Assembly (NCBI RefSeq): GCF_902501965.1
Contig: NZ_CABWID010000022.1
Location: 1 to 64,000 of the forward strand
From: Collinsella sp. AK_207A
GTDB lineage: Bacteria > Actinomycetota > Coriobacteriia > Coriobacteriales > Coriobacteriaceae
Direction: 5' to 3'
DNA length: 64,000 nt
In this document: positions 54,764-63,931 of the stretch, piece after piece
How the letters are laid out: each line of letters starts with the position of its first letter
How positions within the stretch are numbered: position 1 is the stretch's first letter
Position numbers and translations under genes: made by a program
The notes under the pieces: generated by a model
Told to the model about the DNA's origin: nothing
Seen by the model: the letters and a program-made list of their open reading frames with translations, nothing else
Database searches by the model: none

Positions 54764-54804
54764 ACGCCCGCGCCTGCGCACTTCACGCGGGCGCGGGCGT
54801 TTTT
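54764..54804 (+). terminator. rho-independent terminator after the mobilization operon
   Basis: Arms acgcccgcgc (54764-54773) and gcgcgggcgt (54791-54800) followed by TTTTT. Just before it a second inverted repeat (cgtgtaatcg 54721-54730; cgattacacg 54757-54766) overlaps the first arm, so two alternative hairpins are possible. Confidence 0.75.
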
Positions 54805-54921
54805 CATGCTTGGCACAGCTATCTACCTGCACCTTCGAACTCGGCTCGCCGAGTTGCGCCGTTCGCCTTCGGCGAAACGTAGTGGAGCCTTATCCTGCAC
54901 CGCCGCCCGCGGCGGAAAAAC

Positions 54922-54954
54922 AGCGGGGCGAGGGTCCCTGCGCCTCGCCCCGCT
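54922..54954 (-). terminator. rho-independent terminator of the DUF2958 operon
   Basis: Arms agcggggcgagg and cctcgccccgct; on the minus strand the stem is followed by GTTTTTCC. It lies 25 bases past the stop of the small gene at 54979. Confidence 0.75.
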
Positions 54955-54978
54955 TCTGCGTGTCCAGCCGGGCCGGCG

Positions 54979-55182
54979 TCAGCGGCCGCGCCTCCCATAA
55001 AGCCTCGCGAGGACGGCGCCCACCCTGTCTGCGTCGGCACTGAGGGCGCTCGCCATCTCCTCGCCGATGAGCTGATGGTCGCAGTCCTCGTGCCCGCTGA
55101 CCGTCCCCACCTCGGCCCAGAAGTAGAGGTGGCGCCTGACCTCCTCGAGGGTGTCCAGGTCCTCCAGGTCCTCCGGGTCCAT
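54979..55182 (-). CDS. small acidic hypothetical protein
   Basis: 67 aa (DLEDLDTLEEVRRHLYFWAE and on), start ATG 55182 behind aaggaga. No recognised family, but start, ribosome site and terminator are all good. It lies downstream of DUF4313 and DUF2958 genes on the same strand, separated by two GC-rich palindromes (55201-55222 and 55239-55268). Confidence 0.6.
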   Translation of the reverse strand: MDPEDLEDLDTLEEVRRHLYFWAEVGTVSGHEDCDHQLIGEEMASALSADADRVGAVLARLYGRRGR

Positions 55183-55200
55183 ACGGGTCTCCTTCCCCTA

Positions 55201-55268
55201 GGCGGGGCGGGCCCGCCCCGCCCCCATGCCCACAGTGTGCCCCGGCCGGCGCTCGCGCCGGCCGGGGC
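55201..55268. repeat. two GC-rich palindromes between small genes
   Basis: A perfect palindrome ggcggggcggg/cccgccccgcc (55201-55222) and a hairpin with arms gccccggccggcg (55239-55251) and cgccggccggggc (55256-55268). They may attenuate transcription into the 67-aa gene or stabilise mRNA. Confidence 0.6.
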
Positions 55269-55275
55269 GTCGGCG

Positions 55276-55692
55276 TCAGCCCGCGGGCAGCGGCCCCGCC
55301 TCGGAGAGCAGCGAGCGCGCGGTGCCCTCCGCGTCCTCGAGCGCGTCCATCGCCGCGGCCGAGAGACACGCGAGAGGGTAAAGGCAATGGCCCGAGCGCA
55401 CGGAGGCAGGCGCGACCCGCAGGACCCCCTGCTCCTCCAGCGCGCCCACGAGGAGGGCGGGGTTGTTGTTGGTGTCCACCACGACGTGGCCCGGGCAGGC
55501 GCACCACCTGGCGGCGGCGGGGTCGCAAGGGAGGTTCACCGTAAGGACGCCGTACTCCTCCAGGTACCCGTCCTCGCGGGGGTCGGTCGCGTCCAGCATA
55601 ACGAGCGCGAGGTTGCCGCCCGCGGCGTAGGCGTCGCGGTAGACCGCGAGCCTACGCCTCTCGCCTCGGTGCTCGAACTCGAAGGAGAGCAT
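55276..55692 (-). CDS. DUF4313 family protein
   Basis: 138 aa from ATG 55692. LSFEFEHRGERRRLAVYRDA, LALVMLDATDP, LTVNLPCDP, VVVDTNNNPALL and the closing SGHCLYPLACLS follow the DUF4313 pattern. These proteins occur on conjugative and mobilizable elements of gut bacteria, mostly next to DUF2958, as here. Function unknown; an accessory role in the recipient is possible. Confidence 0.7.
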   Translation of the reverse strand: MLSFEFEHRGERRRLAVYRDAYAAGGNLALVMLDATDPREDGYLEEYGVLTVNLPCDPAAARWCACPGHVVVDTNNNPALLVGALEEQGVLRVAPASVRSGHCLYPLACLSAAAMDALEDAEGTARSLLSEAGPLPAG

Positions 55693-55694
55693 CC

Positions 55695-55997
55695 CTACCT
55701 CCCCTCGATGCGGCTCGCCGGGGCGGGCGAGAAGCGCTCGCCGCGCTCGATGGCCCCGAAGCCCTTGGAGCGGTTGAGGCCCTCCATCTCGGGGATGGAG
55801 AAGTAGCCCCATTCCTCGGCGAGCCCGCGCACGAGGCCGAACGCCTCGCCGGTCGCCGGGTCGTACTCGGTGAGCCACCAGTCCCACCCGCTCACGCATG
55901 AGAAGTAGTGGACGAAAACGGTCGGGTCGTCGGCGCCGTCCTGCGCGTACAGCGCCGGCAGCCCCTTGGCGATTTCCTCGGTCATGAGTGCTTGCAT
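55695..55997 (-). CDS. DUF2958 family protein
   Basis: 100 aa from ATG 55997 (ribosome site ggagga). LMTEEIAKGLPALYAQDGAD, FSCVSGWDWWLTEYDPATG, FGLVRGLAEEWGYFSIPEME and IERGERFSPAPA match DUF2958, common on conjugative plasmids and ICEs. Two bases separate it from the DUF4313 gene, so they form an operon. Function unknown. Confidence 0.75.
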   Translation of the reverse strand: MQALMTEEIAKGLPALYAQDGADDPTVFVHYFSCVSGWDWWLTEYDPATGEAFGLVRGLAEEWGYFSIPEMEGLNRSKGFGAIERGERFSPAPASRIEGR

Positions 55998-56280
55998 GTC
56001 TTCCTCCGTTCCGGGCGCGTGGCCCTTAGAATCTCGAGCCCTTGCGGGCAAAGCGAATGGCGACGCCGCGCGTCGTCGTTCGCTTTGCTCCCCGCAAAGC
56101 CGCGCCGGAGCGAAGAGGGGTCAAGGGAGGTCCGCGAGACCTCCACCAATCGGAGCGAAGCGTAGATTTGTGCGGGGTCTCGTGGGCCCCCTTTACGCCT
56201 CGCAGCGGAGGCGCCACCCGGCCGCAGAGCACGAGGACGCAACCGGCGCATGCCGTAAGGGCTGCTCGAAAGGCCGCTCA
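55998..56280. other. junction region between mobile-element genes and silent hsdS
   Basis: About 280 bases with partly repetitive GC-rich sequence (gagacctcc and ggaggtc inverted pair around 56127-56145). It has no start codon or ribosome site for the hsdS frame that begins at 56281. An upstream continuation of that frame to 55966 has no protein-like character. Confidence 0.4.
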
Positions 56281-56376
56281 GGTTCCGATGGCTCCCCCTA
56301 TGAGAAGCGCGTCGACGCCAAGGGGCGCGTGCTGAGCGACAAGAGCATCGCGGAGGAGGTGCCGTTCGAGATTCCC
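56281..56376 (+). repeat. hsdS inverted repeat 1, left copy
   Basis: About 96 bases inverted at 59806-59901 with about two differences. Lies before recognition domain 1 in both genes, so inversion here exchanges both domains. Confidence 0.85.
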
Positions 56377-56760
56377 GGCGGATGGACATGGACGAGAATC
56401 GGCGCGCTCTTTGAAATGAAGGCCGGTAAGAATATCAAGGCAGCCGAGATTTCTGAAGTGGCGGACGACAAGGCCCTGTATCGCTGTTATGGAGGCAATG
56501 GAGTCCGTGGGTACGTTTCACGTTTCAACAATGAGGGGGATTTTCCAATAATCGGGCGCCAAGGTGCTCTTTGCGGAAATGTCCAACGAGCAACCGGTAG
56601 GTTCTATGCGACTGAGCATGCAGTTGTAACTACCTGTCCATCCGAAGTTAGCGTTGCTTGGGCATGCCTATTTCTTAGGGCGCTCGACCTGAATCAATAT
56701 GCGACCGCGACCGCTCAACCCGGTTTGGCCGTCTCTAAGATTACCGAGGTTTTGATCCCC

Positions 56761-56915
56761 CTCCCTCCCCTGGCCGAGCAGCGCCGCATCGTCGAACGCG
56801 TCAACGAGCTCATGCCCCTCGTCGAGGAGTACGGCGAGCTCGAGGACGCCCGCGAGGAGCTCGACGCCGCGCTGCCCGGGCGCCTGCGCAGATCCGTGCT
56901 TCAGGAGGCCGTGCA
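56761..56915 (+). repeat. hsdS inverted repeat 2, left copy
   Basis: Conserved central helix region, inverted at about 59220-59370 with a few differences (EELDAALPGRLRRS against EALDAALPGRLRKS). Inversion here exchanges domain 2 only. Confidence 0.8.
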
Positions 56916-57057
56916 GGGCAAACTTGTATCGCAGGACCCCGACGACGAGCCCGTTGGCGTCTTGCTTGAGCGCATCCGTGAACAGCGCAGGCAGCTTATA
57001 AACGAGAAGAAGATGAAGCTCCCCAAGGGCGGCGAGTCCGTCATCTACACCGCTTCC

Positions 57058-57176
57058 GATGGCCGCCGCTATGAGAAGCGCGTCGACGCCAGGGGCCGCG
57101 AGTCCGAGCCCGTCTGCATCGAGGACGAGATCCCCTTCGACATCCCGGAGAGCTGGGCGTGGGCGAGGCTGGAGAG
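57058..57176 (+). repeat. hsdS inverted repeat 3, left copy
   Basis: Segment coding GRRYEKRVDARGRESEPVCI and on to SWAWARLES, inverted at about 58957-59073. Directly precedes domain 2 in both genes. Confidence 0.8.
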
Positions 57177-57710
57177 CGTGACCTCGTACATCCAGAGGGG
57201 CAAGTCGCCCAAGTACTCGATGGTCGAGAAATACCCCGTGGTTGCCCAGAAATGCAACCAATGGGCAGGTTTCTCCCTTGAGAAGGCGAAGTTCGTCGAC
57301 CCCGACACCGTAGAGAAGTACGACGATGATCGCATCCTCAGGGACGGGGACCTCCTCTGGAACTCCACCGGGCTGGGCACGCTGGGACGCATGGCCGTTT
57401 ACGACTCGAAGAAGAACAAGTACGGCTGGGCCGTTGCGGACAGCCACGTGACGGTCATACGGACACACGAGGACTGGCTCTGCTTCGCGTACGCCTTCGC
57501 GTACTTCGCCGGGCCATCGGTCCAGTCCGTCATCGAGGACCAGGCGAGCGGCAGCACGAAGCAGAGGGAACTTTCGCAAGAAACGGTAAAGCAGTATCTC
57601 GTCCCCCTCCCGCCCCTGGCCGAGCAGCGTCGCATCGTCGAGCGCGTGGAAGAGGTGCTCTCACAACTAATCTAAACTGTAGTTTCATGGCATCAACGAA
57701 GGGGGATGTC

Positions 57711-58508
57711 ATGGAACAGTTCGCTAGTTATTTGTTGTTTAGAGGCTTTTCGAAAAAAACCGTAGACTCCTATACGTTTGCCGCAAGACAGCTCAGATCA
57801 AGATGCCAGTACTTAACGGACCAGTCGCTCCTAGAGCACAAGGAGTGGCTGGTCGCCTCTTTTGCGCCAAAGACCGCAAACAATCGCATCGGGGCTATTA
57901 ACGCGTATTTGGACTATCTCGGCTACGAAGGTCTGCGGTTAAAAGGAGTCCGCGTCCAACAGAAGCCGTTCTTGGACAAGGTAATCAGCAACGAGCAATA
58001 CGGCATCATCCGGCGCGGTCTTGAACGCGATGGGGACTGGTATTGGAATCTCGTTGTCCGGTATTTGGCGTGTACGGGAGCCCGCGTGAGCGAGCTGCGT
58101 AAGTTCACCATTGCACATGTGCGCAATGGTTACATGGACATTCTTTCCAAAGGCCAGAAGCTGCGCCGTATTTGGATACCACGGGAGCTTCAAGATCATA
58201 CGCTTGAGCTGTGCTTGAGCAAATCGGGTGACGACCCACTGTTTCCGGGCCCGTCGGGCGATGCTATTTCGCAGAGGGGCATAGCCTTGGGACTAAAGCG
58301 AATCGCAGTCCGCTACGGAGTTGATCCGGATGTCGTTTATCCGCACTCCTTCAGGCACCTCTTTGCAAAGAACTTCATAGCCCGAGACCCCGACATCGCT
58401 TTTCTAGCCGATCTCATGGGGCACGAAAGCATCGAGACGACCCGCATATACCTGCGGCGCACTGCTAGCGAGCAGCGCGCCGCAGTTGATAGGACTATTG
58501 ACTGGTAA
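57711..58508 (+). CDS. tyrosine recombinase of the hsdS inversion system
   Basis: 265 aa from ATG 57711, which has ribosome site gggggatg; an ATG at 57687 is less well placed. XerC/D-like: core-binding domain (EQFASYLLFRGFSKKTVDSY), catalytic Arg in CTGARVSELRKF, Lys in LSKGQKLRRI, box PHSFRHLFAKNF, His in LMGHESIETT and Tyr in RIYLRRT. Recombinases of this group lie between expressed and silent hsdS genes (PsrA/CreX type) and invert them. Its 3' end overlaps that of the expressed hsdS by 14 bases, tail to tail. Confidence 0.9.
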   Translation: MEQFASYLLFRGFSKKTVDSYTFAARQLRSRCQYLTDQSLLEHKEWLVASFAPKTANNRIGAINAYLDYLGYEGLRLKGVRVQQKPFLDKVISNEQYGIIRRGLERDGDWYWNLVVRYLACTGARVSELRKFTIAHVRNGYMDILSKGQKLRRIWIPRELQDHTLELCLSKSGDDPLFPGPSGDAISQRGIALGLKRIAVRYGVDPDVVYPHSFRHLFAKNFIARDPDIAFLADLMGHESIETTRIYLRRTASEQRAAVDRTIDW

Positions 58509-60084
58509 TCAGAGCCAATATTGCATTGGCGGTCGTCACGATACGAACTTGCTCTTGAAGGGGAGGGAAGGGAACAAGTGCGTGGAGCAGGGTCGAGCGC
58601 TCTATCCCCGGAATAACCCCCTTCGCCTGAGATTTGATGGCTTCGACCATGCAGCCAAGGAACACGGTGATGTAGGGCAATGTCTGCTTTTTAGATGGCA
58701 TTATCGACATGATCTGGCGAGCGATGTGTGCCTGGTCAAACGAATTTAGCGCCATCTCACCCACTGTGCCTTTACATGTAAATAAAAGCTCGCCGCGACG
58801 GCTTATCCGACTCACTTCTTCCGTCCAGCGATTCTCAATCAATGAGCCGTGTTTGAAATTAGAAGCCCCGGTGAGATAAGGGACTCCTTTCCCCAAATCG
58901 TTATATTGGGCTGGCTTTAGGTCTGTTCCCGACAGCAGGGTAATTAAACTTTCCAGCCTCGCCCACGCCCAGCTCTCCGGGATGTCGAAGGGGATCTCGT
59001 CCTCGATGCAGACGGGCTCGGACTCGCGGCCCCTGGCGTCGACGCGCTTCTCATAGCGGCGGCCATCGGAACCGGCGAAGACGACGGACTCGCCGCCCTT
59101 GGGGGCCTTCATCTTCTTCTCGGCCACAAGCTGGCGGCGCTGCTCGCGGATGCGCTCAAGCAACTCGCTCGCGGGCTCGTCGGAGGGATCCTGCGGCACG
59201 AGCTTGCCCCGCACGGCCATCTGCAGCACCGACTTGCGCAGACGGCCGGGCAGGGCGGCGTCCAGCGCCTCGCGGGCGTCCTCGAGCTCGCCGTACTCCT
59301 CGACGAGGGGCATGAGCTCGTTGACGCGTTCGACGATGCGGCGCTGCTCGGCGAGGGGCGGGAGGGGGACGAGCAACCTCTTAACCATGGAGACGTTGAT
59401 GTGCTTAACACCGGTGCCAACGTTGGCTACAAGGTAAAGGTCCCATGCATAGGGTGAAGAAAGAACGACTTGACAATATTTGTTGAGAAGGAGCTTGGGA
59501 TTGGAGCTCAACAGCATTACGCGTTGGCCAAGACATACACATTCTGAATCGAGGATTACGGACCTGCCGATGGATCCTTCGCGAGAAAAGACGATGTCTC
59601 CAGGTCTTGGGACATATCTTCCGGTGCGCCTCCTGTAGCTTTCCTCGGATAGATTTCTGAGATCCGTAAGATTCCAATTGTCATCCATGCAGTTGGTGTC
59701 AATTGCGGTAAAACCTGTTGCGGCTGCAAGGTACTGTGGAGTTGAGTGCGGGCAATCAACAACGTTCTTGCAGCAGTCCTCCAACCTCGCCCAGGTCCAG
59801 TTTCCTGGAATCCCGAACGGCACCTCCTCCGCGATGCTCTTGTCGCTCAGCACGCGCCCCTTGGCGTCGACGCGCTTCTCATAGGGGGAGCCATCGGAAC
59901 CGGTATAGATAATGCTCTCGCCGCCCTTGGGGAACTTGACCTTCCCCTCAACGATGAGCTTGTGCCTCTCCTCACGAATACGCTCGAGCAAAACACTTGC
60001 TGGCTCGTCATAGGGGTCCTGAGGCACGAGTTTGCCCTCGACCGCCATCTGGAGGATTGAGTTCTTGAGGTCCTTTGCCTTCAT
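58495..60084 (-). CDS. hsdS: type I restriction specificity subunit HsdS (expressed allele)
   Basis: 529 aa, longer than the usual 400. N-terminal helix region (MKAKDLKNSILQMAVEGKLV), recognition domain 1 (about 85-235), central conserved helices (LPPLAEQRRIVERVNELMPL), domain 2 (about 365-500), short tail. Each half carries an extra conserved stretch with the KGGES and YEKRVDA motifs, which are the inverted-repeat recombination sites. Starts directly after the hsdM stop codon. The two domains each recognise half of a bipartite DNA site; the site itself cannot be read from sequence. Confidence 0.9.
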   Translation of the reverse strand: MKAKDLKNSILQMAVEGKLVPQDPYDEPASVLLERIREERHKLIVEGKVKFPKGGESIIYTGSDGSPYEKRVDAKGRVLSDKSIAEEVPFGIPGNWTWARLEDCCKNVVDCPHSTPQYLAAATGFTAIDTNCMDDNWNLTDLRNLSEESYRRRTGRYVPRPGDIVFSREGSIGRSVILDSECVCLGQRVMLLSSNPKLLLNKYCQVVLSSPYAWDLYLVANVGTGVKHINVSMVKRLLVPLPPLAEQRRIVERVNELMPLVEEYGELEDAREALDAALPGRLRKSVLQMAVRGKLVPQDPSDEPASELLERIREQRRQLVAEKKMKAPKGGESVVFAGSDGRRYEKRVDARGRESEPVCIEDEIPFDIPESWAWARLESLITLLSGTDLKPAQYNDLGKGVPYLTGASNFKHGSLIENRWTEEVSRISRRGELLFTCKGTVGEMALNSFDQAHIARQIMSIMPSKKQTLPYITVFLGCMVEAIKSQAKGVIPGIERSTLLHALVPFPPLQEQVRIVTTANAILALITSQ

Positions 60085-61563
60085 CTACGCCTCAATTCCG
60101 AGAATCTCGCAGATCTGGGCAAGCTTCTGGTCAATCTCGGCGTCAAGCCTGGCACGCTCCGCCTTGTAGCTCCTGATGAGCTCGTCGGGCGGCAGGATTT
60201 CCTCCTCCTCGTGTGGGTAGCCGCACAGGTCGAAGTTGAAGCCACCGTCGCGCAGCTCATCAACGGTGTAGAACCTGGCCTTCGGGTTTCCGTCCTCAAC
60301 GATCTCCCAGCGGTTCTCCCACCATTCTTTCACGGGCGCAAAGTGATCCGATTTGATGGGCTTGGTCTTAGAGAAGTGCTTGTAACCCTCGGGCATATCC
60401 ATGCGATAGAACCAGACGCCTTCGGAAGGTGTGGTGTTGTCGAAGAACAGGACGTTGGTGGTGATGGGCGTATAGGGAGCAAACACGCTCTGCGGAAGAC
60501 GCAGGACGGTGTGCAGGTTCATCTCCTCCAACAAGCGCCGCTTGATCTCGGTCTTGGCGCCGTCCTGGCCGAACAGGAAACCGTCCGGGATGATAACAGC
60601 GGCGCGACCGTTTCTCTTAAGACGGTAGAGGATGAGAGCTAAGAACAGGTCAGCGGTCTCGGAGCTGCGAAGCGCGGCCGGGAAGTTGTTCTGAACAGAA
60701 GCGCTCTCGGAGCCTCCGTAGGGAGGGTTCATGAGCACGACATCAAACTGACCGTCGGGCTTGTGTCGCCACTCGCGGACGTCCTTCTCGAGGGAGTTGT
60801 CATGGAACACCTGCGGGTTATCGATGTCATGCAGAAGCATGTTGGTCACGCAGAGAAGGTAGGGAAGCTGCTTTTTCTCGATACCGTAGATTGATTTTGC
60901 GTAGAGCTCGCGGTCGGCCGGAGTCTGCACTTGAGCGTCGAGGATTTTGAGCGCGCTCGTAAGGAAGCCGCCGGTACCGCACGCGAAGTCGGCCACGGTC
61001 TCGCCGAGTTTAGGCGCAAGTGCCTGGGCCATGAAGTCGGTAACGGCGCGCGGGGTATAGAACTCGCCGGCGTTGCCCGCCGACTGCAGATCTTTAAGGA
61101 TGGTCTCGTAGATCTCACCGAAGGCATGGCGTTCCTTGTACTCGGTGAAGTCGACGGCGCCGTCGATCTCGTTGACGACCTGGCGCAGCAGGATGCCGTC
61201 CTTCATGTAGTTGTTAGCGTCGGTGAAGGCCGCCTTCACGACGGCGTGGCGCAGCGGCGCGTCTGGCGCGAGCTCGAGGCTCTCAAGGGTCTTGAACAGG
61301 TCATTGTTTACGAAGTCAAGCAGCTCGTCGCCAGTAAGCGCCTTGCCGTCCATGTTGTCGTGCGCCCAGCTGTGCCAGCGCAGGCGCTCGGGGATGATGG
61401 ACCTATAGGAGTCGTCGTGGAACTCCCACTCTTGCTCCTTGGCGTCGTATATCTTGAGGAAGAACAGCCACGTCATCTGTTCGATGCGTTGGGCATCGCC
61501 GTTGATACCGGCGTCCTTGCGCATGATGTTCTGAAGGGTCTTTACGAGAGATCCCAGCGCCAT
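60085..61563 (-). CDS. hsdM: type I restriction-modification DNA methyltransferase subunit HsdM
   Basis: 492 aa. N-terminal helical domain (LGSLVKTLQNIMRKDAGING, WLFFLKIYDAKEQ). SAM-binding motif ADFACGTGGFLTS (about 190), catalytic LMNPPYGG (about 272), then PDGFLFGQDGAKTEIK and FAPYTPITTNVLFF. It methylates adenine in the sequence set by HsdS and forms the M2S and R2M2S complexes. Ribosome site aaagg, 19 bases after hsdR. Confidence 0.95.
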   Translation of the reverse strand: MALGSLVKTLQNIMRKDAGINGDAQRIEQMTWLFFLKIYDAKEQEWEFHDDSYRSIIPERLRWHSWAHDNMDGKALTGDELLDFVNNDLFKTLESLELAPDAPLRHAVVKAAFTDANNYMKDGILLRQVVNEIDGAVDFTEYKERHAFGEIYETILKDLQSAGNAGEFYTPRAVTDFMAQALAPKLGETVADFACGTGGFLTSALKILDAQVQTPADRELYAKSIYGIEKKQLPYLLCVTNMLLHDIDNPQVFHDNSLEKDVREWRHKPDGQFDVVLMNPPYGGSESASVQNNFPAALRSSETADLFLALILYRLKRNGRAAVIIPDGFLFGQDGAKTEIKRRLLEEMNLHTVLRLPQSVFAPYTPITTNVLFFDNTTPSEGVWFYRMDMPEGYKHFSKTKPIKSDHFAPVKEWWENRWEIVEDGNPKARFYTVDELRDGGFNFDLCGYPHEEEEILPPDELIRSYKAERARLDAEIDQKLAQICEILGIEA

Positions 61564-61582
61564 TTGCTACCGTTGCCTTTCT

Positions 61583-63931
61583 TTACGCGACGTAGAGCTC
61601 GTCCTCGAGCCTCTGCGCCGCCTGGATGTACTGTTGCTTGCCTCCGAACGCGGCGACGATCTTCATGGGGTTGCCAAAGCGCCGAAACTCCTCGAGGTCA
61701 AGGACGTGGGTGTCGTCCAGGTCGACGAGGTTTGACGTCGCGTACTTGTCGAGCAGGGCCTCGAGGACCTCACGGGCCACCCCGGCGTACTCATAGAGCA
61801 CGCCCTTCTTCTTGACGTTGTTGGCCCTCTCGCTCCGCGTGAGGGGCCTCTGGTCGTAGGCGATGTGGCAGATGAGATCGAAGTCGCTCATCTGCTCCTG
61901 CCCCGATTCGCGGCGGAGTTCGTCGAGGAACACGCCGTGGGCGCGCAGCTCGTCGATGATGGCCTGTTTCTTGTGCTCCGAGTTCCACGCCGCGAGGAAG
62001 TGGTCCAGGGTGTCGAACTCTCCCAGGATGTTCTTGCGGGTGTAGTCTTTCAGGCTCTCGGTCACGAGCTGCCCGTCAGAGGAGTAGTACTGAACAATCT
62101 CGGAGACGACGTAGACGTCGGCGCCGTGCACGTGGTACTTGATATGGCCCGGAGGGTCGTCCGGTGGGTCGACGGGCGACCATTCCGGGCCGGGCGGGTC
62201 GACGATGACGCCAGGGTCGTCCCCCGTGCCGGGATTCGTCGGGTCGTCTTCCGGAGGCGTCATAGGTCCGTCCTCGGGGGGATCGAAGATGACGACTGGT
62301 TCGCCGTCGAAGTCCGGATCGGCGAACAGGCGCGACGCGTCGCGGAAGTCCAGGATGGTGAAGTAGCGCTTGCCGTAGTCCTCACAGATTCGCGTGCCTC
62401 GCCCGATAATCTGCTTGAACTCGGTCATGCCATGCCCGCCGAACTTGTTGTCCAGGACGATGACCTTGCAGGTCTTGCAGTTGACGCCGGTGGTGAGGAG
62501 CTTAGACGTGGTGACGATGGTCGGGAACTTCTCGTCCGGGTCGATGAAGTTGTCGAGCTGCGCCTTGCCTTCCTTGTCATCGCCCGTGATCTTCATAATG
62601 TAGGTCGGGTGGTCCTTCACGATGTCGGCGTTCTCGTTCACGAGTGCGCGGCGCATGTTCTCCGCATGCTCGATGTCTACGCAGAAGACAATGGTCTTCG
62701 AGTAGCGGTCGGTCTCCTTGAGGAACTGGGTGACCTTCTTGGCCACCTGCTCGTAGCGCTCCTTGATGACGATCTCGCTGTCGAAATCCTGCTTCTCGAA
62801 GACGCGCTTGGGCAGAACCTCACCGCGGTCGTCCTTGGCGCCCTCCTCAGTGCGATACCCGTTGACGTCAACGCTCAGCTTGGGGCGGATGACCTTGTAG
62901 GGTGCCAAGAAACCGTCCTCTATTCCCTGCTTGAGCGAGTAGGTATAGACGGGTTCCCCGAAGTAGGTGATGTTGGAAACGTCCTCAGTCTCCTTAGGCG
63001 TGGCCGTCATGCCGATCTGGATGGCGCCGCTGAAGTACTCGAGCACCTTACGCCAGGCGGAGTCCTCCGCCGCGCTGCCGCGATGGCACTCGTCCACGAT
63101 GATGAGGTCGAAGAACTCGCGGTCGAATGCACGGAATATCTCCTCGCCGTCCTCCCCAACGAGCTGCTGATAGAGGGAGAAGTAGACCTCAAACGCCGAA
63201 TCGAGCTTTCGACCAGTCACCTTGGTCGTGACCTTCTTGAGCGGCTTGAAGTCCCCGTCGATGGTCTGATCAACGAGGATGTTCCGGTCGGCCAGATAGA
63301 GGACCTTGCGGACCTCGGTCGACTGGCGCAGGCGGTGCACGATCTGAAAGGCGGTGAACGTCTTGCCCGTTCCCGTGGCCATGACGAGGAGGATTCGGTC
63401 CTTACCTTGCGCTACGGCCTCGAGGGTGCGGTTGATGGCGATGCACTGGTAGTAGCGCGGTCGGTTGCCGCCGCGCTCCTGGTAATAGGGAGCGGTAACG
63501 ATCTCCTGACTGTGCGGGTTCTCGAGGCCTTTGGCTTTTGAGTAGCGCGCCCAGAGCTCGGCCGGAGATGGAAACTCGTCCATGGCAAGATCTCGTTCCT
63601 TGCCCGTAAGGAAATCATGTTCCACGAAGCCCTTGCCGTTGGAACTGTAGGCAAATGGAACATCGAGGGCCTCGGCGTAACCCATGCCCTGTTGAAGGCC
63701 AGCGTCGACGGTGTGGTCGGTATCCTTGGCCTCAACAATGGCAATAGGGATGTTCGGCGCATACATAAGAAGATAGTCGGCCTTCTTCTTGTCCCTGCGC
63801 GTGACCATGCTCCCTCGGACGACGATTTCGCCATCCGTGAAGTAGTACTCGGTGAAGACCTGGCTGTCGCGATCCCATGACTTCATGATCACGGGGTCTA
63901 TCAGCTTCAGCCGTGTGTCAGATTCATTCAT
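61583..63931 (-). CDS. hsdR: type I restriction endonuclease subunit HsdR
   Basis: 782 aa from ATG 63931 (ribosome site aggag; TTG 63940 is too close to it). N-terminal nuclease domain with KKADYLLMYAPNIPIAIVEAK (D-spacer-ExK). Motor domain with MATGTGKT, IIVDECHRG, GMTATPKE and IIGRGTRICEDYG. A proline/aspartate-rich linker (about 580-620, VDPPDDPPG-like repeats) joins the C-terminal EcoEI_R-type domain (YEYAGVAREVLEALLDKYAT). It translocates and cuts DNA lacking methylation. First gene of the hsdRMS operon; its promoter lies in 63932-64000. Confidence 0.95.
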   Translation of the reverse strand: MNESDTRLKLIDPVIMKSWDRDSQVFTEYYFTDGEIVVRGSMVTRRDKKKADYLLMYAPNIPIAIVEAKDTDHTVDAGLQQGMGYAEALDVPFAYSSNGKGFVEHDFLTGKERDLAMDEFPSPAELWARYSKAKGLENPHSQEIVTAPYYQERGGNRPRYYQCIAINRTLEAVAQGKDRILLVMATGTGKTFTAFQIVHRLRQSTEVRKVLYLADRNILVDQTIDGDFKPLKKVTTKVTGRKLDSAFEVYFSLYQQLVGEDGEEIFRAFDREFFDLIIVDECHRGSAAEDSAWRKVLEYFSGAIQIGMTATPKETEDVSNITYFGEPVYTYSLKQGIEDGFLAPYKVIRPKLSVDVNGYRTEEGAKDDRGEVLPKRVFEKQDFDSEIVIKERYEQVAKKVTQFLKETDRYSKTIVFCVDIEHAENMRRALVNENADIVKDHPTYIMKITGDDKEGKAQLDNFIDPDEKFPTIVTTSKLLTTGVNCKTCKVIVLDNKFGGHGMTEFKQIIGRGTRICEDYGKRYFTILDFRDASRLFADPDFDGEPVVIFDPPEDGPMTPPEDDPTNPGTGDDPGVIVDPPGPEWSPVDPPDDPPGHIKYHVHGADVYVVSEIVQYYSSDGQLVTESLKDYTRKNILGEFDTLDHFLAAWNSEHKKQAIIDELRAHGVFLDELRRESGQEQMSDFDLICHIAYDQRPLTRSERANNVKKKGVLYEYAGVAREVLEALLDKYATSNLVDLDDTHVLDLEEFRRFGNPMKIVAAFGGKQQYIQAAQRLEDELYVA

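Larger units (their letters stand above)
56281..57675 (+). pseudogene. hsdS: silent hsdS cassette (5'-truncated specificity subunit)
   Basis: Complete hsdS-like frame except for the N-terminus: it opens in GSDGSPYEKRVDAKGRVLSD with no start codon or promoter. Two target-recognition domains (WTWTRIGALFEMKAGKNIK and on; WAWARLESVTSYIQRGKSPK and on) are joined by the conserved helix region (LPPLAEQRRIVERVNELMPL). Three segments are near-identical inverted copies of parts of the expressed hsdS at 58495-60084. It serves as a donor of alternative recognition domains when the recombinase between the two genes inverts the segment. Confidence 0.85.

Noticed and set aside
61865-63541. Plus-strand frame of 558 codons within hsdR
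   Set aside because: Antisense shadow; hsdR has all helicase and nuclease motifs on the minus strand.
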